NCBI RefSeq assembly: GCF_904846675.1
Contig: NZ_CAJHBT010000019.1
Span: 1 to 55,019, forward strand
Origin: Psychrobacter urativorans
Lineage (GTDB): Bacteria > Pseudomonadota > Gammaproteobacteria > Pseudomonadales > Moraxellaceae
DNA length: 55,019 nucleotides
Reading direction: 5' to 3'
Shown piece by piece: positions 28,493-35,924 of this stretch. Every line of letters starts with the position of its first letter. Position 1 is the first letter of the stretch. The notes under the pieces are model-generated. The model saw only the letters and a program-made list of their open reading frames with translations, did not search any database and was not told the DNA's origin. The position numbers were made by a program, and so were the translations under genes.

Positions 28493-29428
28493 CTATAAAT
28501 CTAAGCTAATATCATGGTGAGTTTGTAACCAATCATCAACGAACCAACTTAGCTCCAAAAATTCATTGTGACCTTCAAAACTAGAAATATTTTTTATTTC
28601 TTTAAATTCTCTATAAGATGTGAATAACCAACGCAGTCTTTTACTCTTTATACTATTCCAATTTAAGCCTACTATATTAGCACTATCGATAATTATTTCA
28701 TTAAAGAAACTAACATCTAGCTCCAAATTATCTTTTACTATCTCATCTTGCTTTAAGAGGTTAGCTACTTTAGGAAAGTCTTCTTTATATAGGTGCAATG
28801 AATCCGTAAAATGGTTATGCAATCCAACCTGTATATCTAACTCTCTGGATATATAAAATTGTATTAACCTAAAGACAAAAAGATTGTATGGTACTCCTTT
28901 GTAAACATCATTAGATCTATTCAATACAGTCATATCTAATTGGTTATCGCGGATTTTAAATAAAAGAGATATATTACAAGGTATATCTAGCGAAGTTAAA
29001 TTATTTAAATCTCCAGCTGCATAAATAGAGATGACCGCTCGTCTTGACTCTGGACTGTCTAACAGCTCTTTTATAACTTTTTCGACTTGGTTAACACCAA
29101 ACTTATTGAAAATACGATAACCATAAGCACCATATAGATGGATATTATCCTCGGAATATTTTCCATAATTATCTATTATAGTCTGTAAAGGCTTAAGTTC
29201 ATTAGAACCTGAATATATCCAAGCCACTTCCATTATCGCAAAAAATATATTCAAACCTCTACCTTTTACAAAAGGCAAACCACAACTTAGAGATCTGATG
29301 GAAAACATAGCTGTGGAAAGATCGTAGCAATCTCCAACTCTTGATTCAGTCAAGGTACTATCAGAGCTAAATGCTTTTAGAGCTGAATAATAGGTTTTTG
29401 AATAGTTATCACCAACAAAATATTCCAT
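28493..29428 (-). CDS. Thymidylate synthase-like protein
   Basis: Pyrimidine C5-methyl- or hydroxymethyltransferase fold. 311 residues against 264 for E. coli ThyA. Conserved features: YGAYGYRI (substrate loop), SRR at 128-130 (phosphate binding), the nucleophile Cys151 in DIPCN, NRSNDVYKGVPYN at 170-182 with Asp174 and Asn182, and SLHLY (His212, Tyr214). The His that follows the nucleophile in ThyA (PCH) is Asn here. Asn182 is the position that favours dUMP, while dCMP-type enzymes have Asp. It has an extra C-terminal stretch of about 50 residues. Its ATG directly abuts the MazG-like stop. AT-rich and unlike a housekeeping thyA in both sequence and setting. Family is clear; the product is not. 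Confidence 0.8.
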   Translation of the reverse strand: MEYFVGDNYSKTYYSALKAFSSDSTLTESRVGDCYDLSTAMFSIRSLSCGLPFVKGRGLNIFFAIMEVAWIYSGSNELKPLQTIIDNYGKYSEDNIHLYGAYGYRIFNKFGVNQVEKVIKELLDSPESRRAVISIYAAGDLNNLTSLDIPCNISLLFKIRDNQLDMTVLNRSNDVYKGVPYNLFVFRLIQFYISRELDIQVGLHNHFTDSLHLYKEDFPKVANLLKQDEIVKDNLELDVSFFNEIIIDSANIVGLNWNSIKSKRLRWLFTSYREFKEIKNISSFEGHNEFLELSWFVDDWLQTHHDISLDL

Positions 29429-29770
29429 CTATAGACCACTAAAACGTTTTTTATTTTTTTCTAACTTATTAAGGTAGCCTTCTTCAAGATTGACGTTAAA
29501 TTGATTAGATATTTTAACTAAGTAAATAAATGTGTCTACCAGCTCTTCATCCAATAAATTTTTGACCTCTTTCAACCTAGAATCCCCTCTAGCAACCTTT
29601 TTTAAAATATTTGAGAACTCTCCTATTTCACCTACTAGACACACAATCAAGTGCTCTAATTCATGAATGTTACTCTCATCAATATCTACATAGAAACCTT
29701 TCTCTCCTACAGAATGATTGATATCAAAATCTTTCTGTAAACTCTTTATCTTTTCAAGTGATAAGCTCAT
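29429..29770 (-). CDS. MazG-like nucleotide pyrophosphohydrolase
   Basis: 113-residue all-helical protein of the MazG/dUTPase-like NTP-pyrophosphatase superfamily, which cleaves NTPs or dNTPs to NMP and PPi. The metal-binding pattern is complete: ExxE at Glu48 and Glu51 (GEIGEF) and ExxD at Glu76 and Asp79 (EELVD), with 24 residues between, within the family range. It sits between the TMK-like and TS-like genes. It could supply dUMP or another NMP to the TS-like enzyme, or clear a product. Substrate cannot be told from sequence. Confidence 0.8.
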   Translation of the reverse strand: MSLSLEKIKSLQKDFDINHSVGEKGFYVDIDESNIHELEHLIVCLVGEIGEFSNILKKVARGDSRLKEVKNLLDEELVDTFIYLVKISNQFNVNLEEGYLNKLEKNKKRFSGL

Positions 29771-29825
29771 TGCTCTACTCCAGACCCAATATACGTTATA
29801 TTATAATTATTAGTATTAATAACGA

Positions 29826-30473
29826 TTAATCTAAAAATAGTTTATTCACAACTTCTAATATTTCATTGTGTATTTCTACTATGTCTTTATTAGCTGCAAT
29901 AATAGCTAGGTTTCCTTTGTAGTTACTAAATATTTTCTCGTAGTTCTTACTTACTAACTTTAGCTTTCCTTCATTCTCATATTCATCTATAAAAGCTCTA
30001 GAGGCAATACGTCTAAGAGACTCTTCTACAGGGTTATTAAGATATATCACTAAATCAGGCTTCGGAAACTTACTATTAAGGGACTTAACAAACTGAAAAT
30101 CTTCTTCCGTAGTACAATGATAAGCATAAGAAGAGAAGTAGTACCTAGTACTAATGACTACTGAACCAGAATTTACTAATTTGAAAACTCCATCTACTTC
30201 GTTGTATAAGTGATCATGTCGATCAGCTGCAAATAAGTAAGCCATCTGCTCATCAAATACATGATCCTGTTCTAAAGGATTATTATTAGACTTTGCAAAA
30301 GTGACTCTTCCTTTCATACCTTGTCTTATCAAGTTCCCTATAGGCCCTGAAGAAGGTTCTGAAGTTAAAAAGCAACTGTTTTGCTTCTCTTGGAAAAACT
30401 CTGCAAGGAGTTGAGACTGTGTACTTGTACCAGACCCGTCGATACCTTCAAATACTATGAACTTACCTTTCAT
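29826..30473 (-). CDS. Thymidylate kinase-like protein with altered P-loop
   Basis: TMK-family P-loop protein; dTMP kinase phosphorylates dTMP to dTDP. 215 residues. FEGIDGSGTST at 8-18 is the P-loop, but the invariant Lys position is Thr16. The DRHDHL motif and the Lid-like SRAFID are present. In the DRY motif the Asp is replaced (VISTRYYFSS). Some bacterial proteins annotated as TMK have Thr at the P-loop Lys, so inactivity is not proved. First gene of the four-gene minus-strand operon, 200 bases from the divergent Dcd-like gene, with AGAGAG near the start. The normal tmk would be elsewhere in the genome. Confidence 0.78.
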   Translation of the reverse strand: MKGKFIVFEGIDGSGTSTQSQLLAEFFQEKQNSCFLTSEPSSGPIGNLIRQGMKGRVTFAKSNNNPLEQDHVFDEQMAYLFAADRHDHLYNEVDGVFKLVNSGSVVISTRYYFSSYAYHCTTEEDFQFVKSLNSKFPKPDLVIYLNNPVEESLRRIASRAFIDEYENEGKLKLVSKNYEKIFSNYKGNLAIIAANKDIVEIHNEILEVVNKLFLD

Positions 30474-30719
30474 CTTGGCTCTCTAAAATTTGTATACTAA
30501 ATTGCATATATCTTATTTTAAGATTTTATGCGTAAAATATGTCTTATCAACCGAGTATCACCCAATATTTCATCTAGTAAAATCAGCATTAAACAATTGT
30601 AGATTAGTCTGTTATTTGTTACTCTCTTCCACCAGAATATGCATATGTAGCTAAACAAGTCCACTATGTAGGTATTGGATAATACATACAATTATAACCT
30701 TTTACAAAGAGTAGAGTTG
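30474..30719. promoter_or_regulatory. Divergent intergenic region of the nucleotide-enzyme island
   Basis: About 245 AT-rich bases between the TMK-like operon (minus) and the Dcd-like gene (plus), so both promoters must lie here. On the minus strand a TATACA-type -10 is seen near 30500. On the plus strand nothing matches consensus well. A shared regulator or mutual control is possible but no operator is clear. Confidence 0.45.
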
Positions 30720-31373
30720 ATGAGTTTTTTAGGAGAAAGCGAGCTCAAATCTAGAGCTAGAAACATAATTTTAGACTATAATGAAGATGGTATAAAAAGT
30801 AACCATTATGAACTTACTCTTGGACAATCATATTGCTCTACAACCACGAATTCTAAAGTACTGCAAGCTACAGATAATCAGATTGTGATTGAGCCTGGTG
30901 AATTTTATTTTCTAGAATCGTCTGAAATTCTTAAGATACCTGATGATTTAATGGCGTTTATCTCAATAAAAAGCAAAGTAAAATTCAAAGGTTTGATTAA
31001 TATTTCAGGTTTTCATGTAGATCCGAATTTCCAAGGTAAACTTGTATTTTCTGTACTGAACGTAGGAACAAGTCCAATAAACCTTACAGTAGGTGATCCA
31101 TTGTTTCAAATATGGTTTTCAACGCTAACTAGTATCACTACTTATGAAGGCGATCATCAAGGCTTAAAAGGTGTCAACGGAGAGTTTCTCAATAAATATA
31201 TGATTAGTAATAATAATGCCTATCCTGCGGATTTACAAAAACAGATTAACAAATTAGAAACTAAACTCAGTAATACCCTTGTATATGGAGCAATTCTAAT
31301 AACTTTAATATCTGGTATTTTTTTTATTGTATTTAAACTTTATGTAGACTCTTTTTTACCGCCCGTTTCATAA
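30720..31373 (+). CDS. Membrane-anchored dCTP deaminase/dUTPase-fold protein
   Basis: 217 residues. An upstream TTG (30675) would add 15, but ATG 30720 has AAAGAG eight bases before it and matches the family N-terminus (FLGESELKSRA). The trimeric dUTPase/Dcd fold spans about 1-150: SNHYELTLG (27-35) and the HVDPNFQG motif (99-106). The Glu needed for dCTP deamination is Ser111 (GKLVFSVLN), and the SSLARLG segment of Dcd is not conserved (KSKVKFKG, 84-91). A short coiled coil (about 168-186) is followed by one membrane helix (about 187-207) and a 10-residue tail. Fusion to a membrane helix is unusual for this fold and suggests a nucleotide-sensing membrane effector. Divergent from the TMK-MazG-TS operon. 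Confidence 0.8.
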   Translation: MSFLGESELKSRARNIILDYNEDGIKSNHYELTLGQSYCSTTTNSKVLQATDNQIVIEPGEFYFLESSEILKIPDDLMAFISIKSKVKFKGLINISGFHVDPNFQGKLVFSVLNVGTSPINLTVGDPLFQIWFSTLTSITTYEGDHQGLKGVNGEFLNKYMISNNNAYPADLQKQINKLETKLSNTLVYGAILITLISGIFFIVFKLYVDSFLPPVS

Positions 31374-31673
31374 GTTTTAACCTATCCCAACCCCTTACGT
31401 GATGATGTTTGTTAAAACTTTGCTTAACTAACAATAGTCGCCTTGGAGAGCTTTTCAGCCCTGATTGAAGCGATAGCTTGGTGTGCTGTGCGCCATAGAC
31501 TGCCAATTACAAGCGCAAAGCAGGATTAGCTCCAAAACCATAAGCCCTGAAACCTCAAACTAAAACGCCCTCTATTAACTTAGAGGGCGTTTTTTTATTC
31601 ATGATAGCCCTCATTTGCTATAATAACGCCACTTTATCACTCAAATAACCTCTTATAACTTTATGGTAACTCT
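31374..31673. other. Intergenic region between the Dcd-like gene and avtA
   Basis: About 300 bases, no gene. The base composition shifts back to that of the core genome near 31440. It holds the terminator at 31564-31597. I see no tRNA, direct-repeat att pair or transposase scar that would explain how the island arrived. Confidence 0.5.
31564..31597. terminator. Terminator at the right edge of the island
   Basis: AACGCCCTCTA (31564-31574) pairs perfectly with TAGAGGGCGTT (31581-31591), followed by a run of T to 31596. It isolates the Dcd-like gene from avtA. Confidence 0.9.
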
Positions 31674-32978
31674 ATGGATTTCTCAAAATTTGGGCAAAAA
31701 TTTACTCAGCCAACTGGCATCTCCCAGCTGATGGACGATCTTGGCGATGCACTAAAAAGTGACCAGCCGATTAATATGCTGGGCGGTGGCAATCCTGCTC
31801 GTATTGAAGCCGTTAACGAAGTGTTTTTACAGACCTATCAAGCGCTTGGTAATGATGGACTAGAAGGGACTGCTCTTAATAGCATAGGCAACTACTCAAA
31901 CCCGCAAGGTGATGCGGCTTTTATTGATGCGTTAGTAGACTTCTTTAATCGTCATTATGATTGGAATTTAACAGCGGATAATATAGCCCTTACCAATGGC
32001 TCCCAAAATGCTTTCTTTTATCTGTTTAATCTCTTTGGTGGCGCATTTACAGATGACCAAAACCAATCCGTGGATAAGTCGATCCTGCTACCGCTAGCAC
32101 CAGAATATATTGGCTATAGTGATGTACATATCGATGGTCAGCATTTTGCTGCTATTTTGCCTCATATTGATGAAGTTACTTACAATGGCGAAGAAGGCTT
32201 CTTTAAATATCGGGTAGATTTTGAGGCGTTAGAACGGTTACCAGCGTTGGTTGAAGGGCGTATCGGTGCTATTTGCTGCTCACGTCCGACCAATCCAACG
32301 GGTAATGTATTGACCGATGAAGAAATGAGCCGTTTAGCAGAAATTGCCAAACGTTATGGAGTACCGCTTATTATTGATAATGCTTACGGTATGCCGTTTC
32401 CCAATATCATTTATTCAGACGCACATTTAAACTGGGATGACAATACGATTTTATGTTTTAGCTTGTCTAAAATTGGCCTGCCGGGTGTACGCACAGGGAT
32501 TATTGTTGCTGCGCCTGAAGTGATTGCAGCAGTCAGTTCAATGAATGCGGTAGTCAACTTAGCCCCTACGCGCTTTGGTGCTGCGATTGCGACGCCATTG
32601 GTCAAAGATGACCGTATCAAGCAATTATCTGACGAGGCTATCAAACCGTTTTATCAGCAGCAGGCGAATACAGCGGTGCGTCTGTTAAAAGAAGCCTTGG
32701 GTGATTATCCCCTAGCGATTCATAAGCCTGAAGGCGCAATATTCTTATGGCTATGGTTTAAAGACTTGCCGATTACTACCGTTAAGCTGTATGAGCGCCT
32801 AAAAGAAAAAGGCACGTTAATTGTGCCAAGCAAATACTTCTTTCCCGGTGTTGATGTTGATAACTATAAACATGCGCATGAATGTATTCGCATGAGTATT
32901 GCCGCTGATGAGCAGACTCTTATTGATGGTATTAAGGTGATTGGGGAAGTGGTAAGAGAGCTTTATGATGATAGGTAG
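31674..32978 (+). CDS. avtA: Valine--pyruvate aminotransferase
   Basis: PLP enzyme that transfers amino groups between valine and pyruvate (alanine-valine transaminase C). 434 residues, within the family range. PLP-binding features: NGSQNAFFYLF, the CSRPTNPTGNV segment, DNAYG, and the Lys in SLSKIGLPGVRTG. The C-terminal ends in RMSIAADEQT. Monocistronic, between a terminator upstream and a 70-base hairpin downstream. A core gene placed between two accessory segments. Confidence 0.93.
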   Translation: MDFSKFGQKFTQPTGISQLMDDLGDALKSDQPINMLGGGNPARIEAVNEVFLQTYQALGNDGLEGTALNSIGNYSNPQGDAAFIDALVDFFNRHYDWNLTADNIALTNGSQNAFFYLFNLFGGAFTDDQNQSVDKSILLPLAPEYIGYSDVHIDGQHFAAILPHIDEVTYNGEEGFFKYRVDFEALERLPALVEGRIGAICCSRPTNPTGNVLTDEEMSRLAEIAKRYGVPLIIDNAYGMPFPNIIYSDAHLNWDDNTILCFSLSKIGLPGVRTGIIVAAPEVIAAVSSMNAVVNLAPTRFGAAIATPLVKDDRIKQLSDEAIKPFYQQQANTAVRLLKEALGDYPLAIHKPEGAIFLWLWFKDLPITTVKLYERLKEKGTLIVPSKYFFPGVDVDNYKHAHECIRMSIAADEQTLIDGIKVIGEVVRELYDDR

Positions 32979-33011
32979 ATATTTTTCTTAAAAAAACATT
33001 TGGTTTACAGA

Positions 33012-33081
33012 AAAATAGAAGGGTAGTGTTATGAGATTTAAAGTAATATATTCAAATCTCATAATACTACCCTTCTATTTT
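33012..33081. repeat. 70-base near-perfect palindrome
   Basis: Arms of 28 bases (33012-33039 and 33054-33081) match except for one G:T wobble, with a 14-base loop. The outer ends are AAAATAGAAGG and CCTTCTATTTT. It lies between the convergent avtA and AAA genes. A bidirectional terminator normally needs far shorter arms, so it may instead be a MITE-like element or a mobile-element remnant that now ends both transcripts. Confidence 0.75.
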
Positions 33082-33117
33082 ATCATTGAGATAAAAGCTT
33101 TAGGTTTTCAATAATCC

Positions 33118-34617
33118 TTAAACAATAGCACTACTACGATAGACACTTAACAAAGTCTGAAATGTATTGCTATTAATGATACTAACCATTTTCTGTGTAG
33201 ATGTCTGAATTTCTTCTTCTGTATACGCTCGGTTATAAGTGTTCTCTGGATGATGAATACTATGCCTTATATAGGACATTAAAGTAAGGTTGATTGGGTT
33301 AGTGCGCCCGTTACCATTGTCTTTTATCCAAACCATATCTTGTATAATGCTATGTTCCCTTTCTACCCATTGATCAAATTTTTTAGCCATATTGCTATTA
33401 GTAATATCAGAAATATATCCATAAAGCTCATTATGGAAATCTGTTGAGCATATCTCATAAGTAAAATAATTTATTTCTGCTAGAGTGGGTGAAAATGAGA
33501 ATGTTTGCATTGATTCAACAAGGTTTGCTTGCGCCGACTGGTTATTTTTCTTAGTCATATATGTACATATATCATTGCTTGCAAAATGCTTTAATAAAAA
33601 TGGAGAGTGAGTAGTAAGGAATACCTGTTGATGCTCTGAAATTGTAATTATAGATTTAATTAAAGTCATCTGTGCTCTAGGATGGAGAGAAATTTCTGGT
33701 TCATCAATGAAAAAGAACAGTGGCTTTTTCAAATCCGCATTGCTTGGGTGTTTAACTAGAAAGTCAGCATAAACTTTCATAACCGCTAATGCGAATGCTC
33801 TTTGCATTCCGCTACCTTTTTCAGAAATATTTGTCTCAATTCCATCATTAACTATTATGTCACCCAATTTAACAAATGATGATGGTTCTGGGGGCTTAAA
33901 GTCAAATGAGACCGTCGCTTCTCCATAAAACTCACCTAGTGATTTTTGAATATCATTGACGAGGTGTTGAGATTGCTTTAATAGAGAATCTTCACCTGTA
34001 GTAAATGCTACATTATGAGCATCTAAAAAATTGTTCCAGTTACTGCTAGTTTCAAAGTTATTGCAAACATCCTTAAGTAGTTTTCCCAATGTTTTGGTAC
34101 TACCAAAATCTGTTAATTCACTTGCATCCATATCCGACCATATAGATACAACCTCGAATAATGTATTAATGGCTTTATCGAATCCAGTGGGGTTTTCAAA
34201 CTGATCAGTAACACTATTGTAGACGGTTATTTTTCTAATATTAATATCTACTGACTTTTTACCCTGCTGAACACTATATTCTTCAGAAGTACGTTTCAGC
34301 GTTATTCTTTGCGTCCCATCATCAGTTACAACATAAGGTAAATACTTAACTTCAGAGAAGTTTTCTATCGATTGTTCAAGATTGCCTTCTATTTCTATAG
34401 TAACGGAAACATGTTTATCTTTGTGATTGGCATTCTTATAATCATCAATAGTTTTATCTCTTGGAGCTCCCGACCTCAAAAAATCGATTGCTTTGAATAC
34501 TGTAGTTTTACCAGTATTATTTTCCCCAACTAAAAACACAACTGGCTTATTAGTATCAAGTTCATGTCGCCCAGCAAATGCTTTAAAGTTCTCTAAAATT
34601 ATCTTACTAATTTTCAT
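33118..34617 (-). CDS. AAA15/OLD-type ATPase with HEPN-like C-terminal motif
   Basis: A predicted SMC/ABC-type ATPase of the OLD/AAA15 kind often found in phage-defence loci. The frame opens two codons earlier at 34623, but ATG 34617 has AAAGGA six bases away. 499 residues from that start. In numbering from the longer 501-residue ORF: Walker A GENNTGKTT (33-41), ABC signature in SEKGSGMQRA, Walker B LFFFIDEPEISLHPR (about 310-325), H-loop in TTHSPFLLKH. No TOPRIM domain follows. The C-terminal 120 residues end in a helical segment with YIRHSIHHPENT, where Arg453, His457 and His458 resemble the R-x(4-6)-H of HEPN ribonucleases. AT-rich, and next to a small membrane gene. Defence role is inferred. 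Confidence 0.75.
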   Translation of the reverse strand: MKISKIILENFKAFAGRHELDTNKPVVFLVGENNTGKTTVFKAIDFLRSGAPRDKTIDDYKNANHKDKHVSVTIEIEGNLEQSIENFSEVKYLPYVVTDDGTQRITLKRTSEEYSVQQGKKSVDINIRKITVYNSVTDQFENPTGFDKAINTLFEVVSIWSDMDASELTDFGSTKTLGKLLKDVCNNFETSSNWNNFLDAHNVAFTTGEDSLLKQSQHLVNDIQKSLGEFYGEATVSFDFKPPEPSSFVKLGDIIVNDGIETNISEKGSGMQRAFALAVMKVYADFLVKHPSNADLKKPLFFFIDEPEISLHPRAQMTLIKSIITISEHQQVFLTTHSPFLLKHFASNDICTYMTKKNNQSAQANLVESMQTFSFSPTLAEINYFTYEICSTDFHNELYGYISDITNSNMAKKFDQWVEREHSIIQDMVWIKDNGNGRTNPINLTLMSYIRHSIHHPENTYNRAYTEEEIQTSTQKMVSIINSNTFQTLLSVYRSSAIV

Positions 34618-34734
34618 ACTCATCCTTTATTAGAACTTTAGTAGTAAATGACACACAAACAAATTTTTAATTTAGTTTGTTTTTCTTATTATTAATTAAG
34701 ATTTAGGACTCACAATAAAGTATACGAATTTAAT

Positions 34735-35112
34735 TTAAAGTCTTTTTTTTAATAAGCTGCTTGGTTTACTTACTGAGTCAAAGATTCTTGTCCAGCCAGT
34801 TAATACATAGAGCACAGAGGGTAGCAGGCACGTATTGATAAGATCATGGATGCTTACCCTTAGTTCTATTTTTCCTATCCCCAAGATACCTAGCTCTGTA
34901 ATAGTATGGCGGTTGTCTAAATACTCGCCTAATAAGGCAATGCAGGTCACCATGATTAAAGCGATGAATGACCTGATACTGTATTTTCCAAAAATTGGAC
35001 GCAGCAGGATTAAACTCAATAAATAAACGCTGATGCCCACATACATATGTAGGGCATCTTTGTCTAGTCCTGTGGCATTCACGATGTCTGTCTTAAAGAT
35101 ATAAAAATCCAC
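34735..35112 (-). CDS. Small integral membrane protein of unknown function
   Basis: 125 residues with a GTG start and AAGAGA upstream. Three hydrophobic helices: about 24-40 (VGISVYLLSLILL), about 47-62 (SFIALIMVTCIALLG) and about 90-108 (LINTCLLPSVLYVLTGW), with conserved-looking charged residues between them (GEYLDNRHT). It faintly resembles VanZ-like proteins but I would not assign it. Upstream of the ATPase gene on the same strand by about 110 bases, so co-transcription is possible. If the two work together it could be a membrane effector of the ATPase, but this is speculative. Confidence 0.55.
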   Translation of the reverse strand: MDFYIFKTDIVNATGLDKDALHMYVGISVYLLSLILLRPIFGKYSIRSFIALIMVTCIALLGEYLDNRHTITELGILGIGKIELRVSIHDLINTCLLPSVLYVLTGWTRIFDSVSKPSSLLKKRL

Positions 35113-35158
35113 TTATTTCTCTTAAATTATAATTATAGATATAAATACCAATAAAAAA

Positions 35159-35242
35159 AGTTTGCGACAATGCAAACTCTCTTGCGCGAGGGCAAAGCAG
35201 TGCTTTGCTCCTTCCTCGCTCAGGTTACGCATTTGCTAACCT
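35159..35242. repeat. Three consecutive hairpins between the membrane gene and hisH
   Basis: First: AGTTTGC (35159-35165) with GCAAACT (35172-35178). Second: GCGAGG (35186-35191) with CCTCGC (35214-35219), enclosing the palindrome GCAAAGCA-G-TGCTTTGC. Third: AGGTTA (35222-35227) with TAACCT (35237-35242). The dense, more GC-rich block differs from its surroundings and looks like an intergenic repeat unit. Confidence 0.6.
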
Positions 35243-35279
35243 ACCTTGACATTGAATTAAACATTTAACTCACGTTTAT

Positions 35280-35924
35280 TTAAATATCCCAATCCACAAA
35301 ATTCTTTAATAACTGCAAGCCTGCGCTATGGCTCTTTTCTGGATGGAACTGGGTTGCAAATAAATTCTCTTGCAAAATACTGGCACAAAATGGCTGACCG
35401 TAATCACAAGTTGCCGAAATTTGATTGCTATCGGCAGGCTCGCAATAATAGCTGTGAACAAAATAAAAGTGCGAATTGTCCTCAATGCCATGCCATAGTG
35501 GATGATTGAAATCCATACCGCTGATAGTATTCCAGCCCATATGTGGCACTTTAATAGGCGCGCCATTTTCATCGATCCATTCGGGATCAAAAGCTTTTAC
35601 TTGCCCTTCTAAAATATCCAGACAAGGCGTGCCACCATTTTCAGCAGACTCAGTAAATAACGCCTGCATGCCCACACAAATGGCCATCACTGGCTTATTA
35701 AATACCGCATGACGTATGACGTCATCAATGCCAGCCTCGTGCATGCCAGCGATGCAAGCACGCATCGCTCCGACACCAGGGAAGAAAATCTTATCCGCAG
35801 CAGCGACTACTTTTGGGTCATTGGTGATGGAGACTTCTGCACCGACCGCTGATAGTGCTTTACTGGCAGAGTGTAAATTACCCATGCCATAATCTAATAA
35901 CGCAATTTTGGTCGCTCTACTCAT
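35280..35924 (-). CDS. hisH: Imidazole glycerol phosphate synthase, glutamine amidotransferase subunit
   Basis: Makes ammonia from glutamine for HisF in histidine synthesis. 214 residues. Class I amidotransferase triad: Cys83 in AICVGMQ, His194 and Glu196 in FHPEKS. N-terminal [11 protein letters not shown] is typical. Its start codon directly follows the hisB stop, so the two are co-transcribed in the order hisB-hisH. hisA is 25 kb away. Confidence 0.96.
   Translation of the reverse strand: MSRATKIALLDYGMGNLHSASKALSAVGAEVSITNDPKVVAAADKIFFPGVGAMRACIAGMHEAGIDDVIRHAVFNKPVMAICVGMQALFTESAENGGTPCLDILEGQVKAFDPEWIDENGAPIKVPHMGWNTISGMDFNHPLWHGIEDNSHFYFVHSYYCEPADSNQISATCDYGQPFCASILQENLFATQFHPEKSHSAGLQLLKNFVDWDI

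Noticed and set aside
28036..31381. AGTTTTAAC at both edges of the nucleotide-enzyme island (28036 and 31373) as an att pair
   Set aside because: Nine AT-rich bases are expected by chance, and no integrase or tRNA is adjacent.
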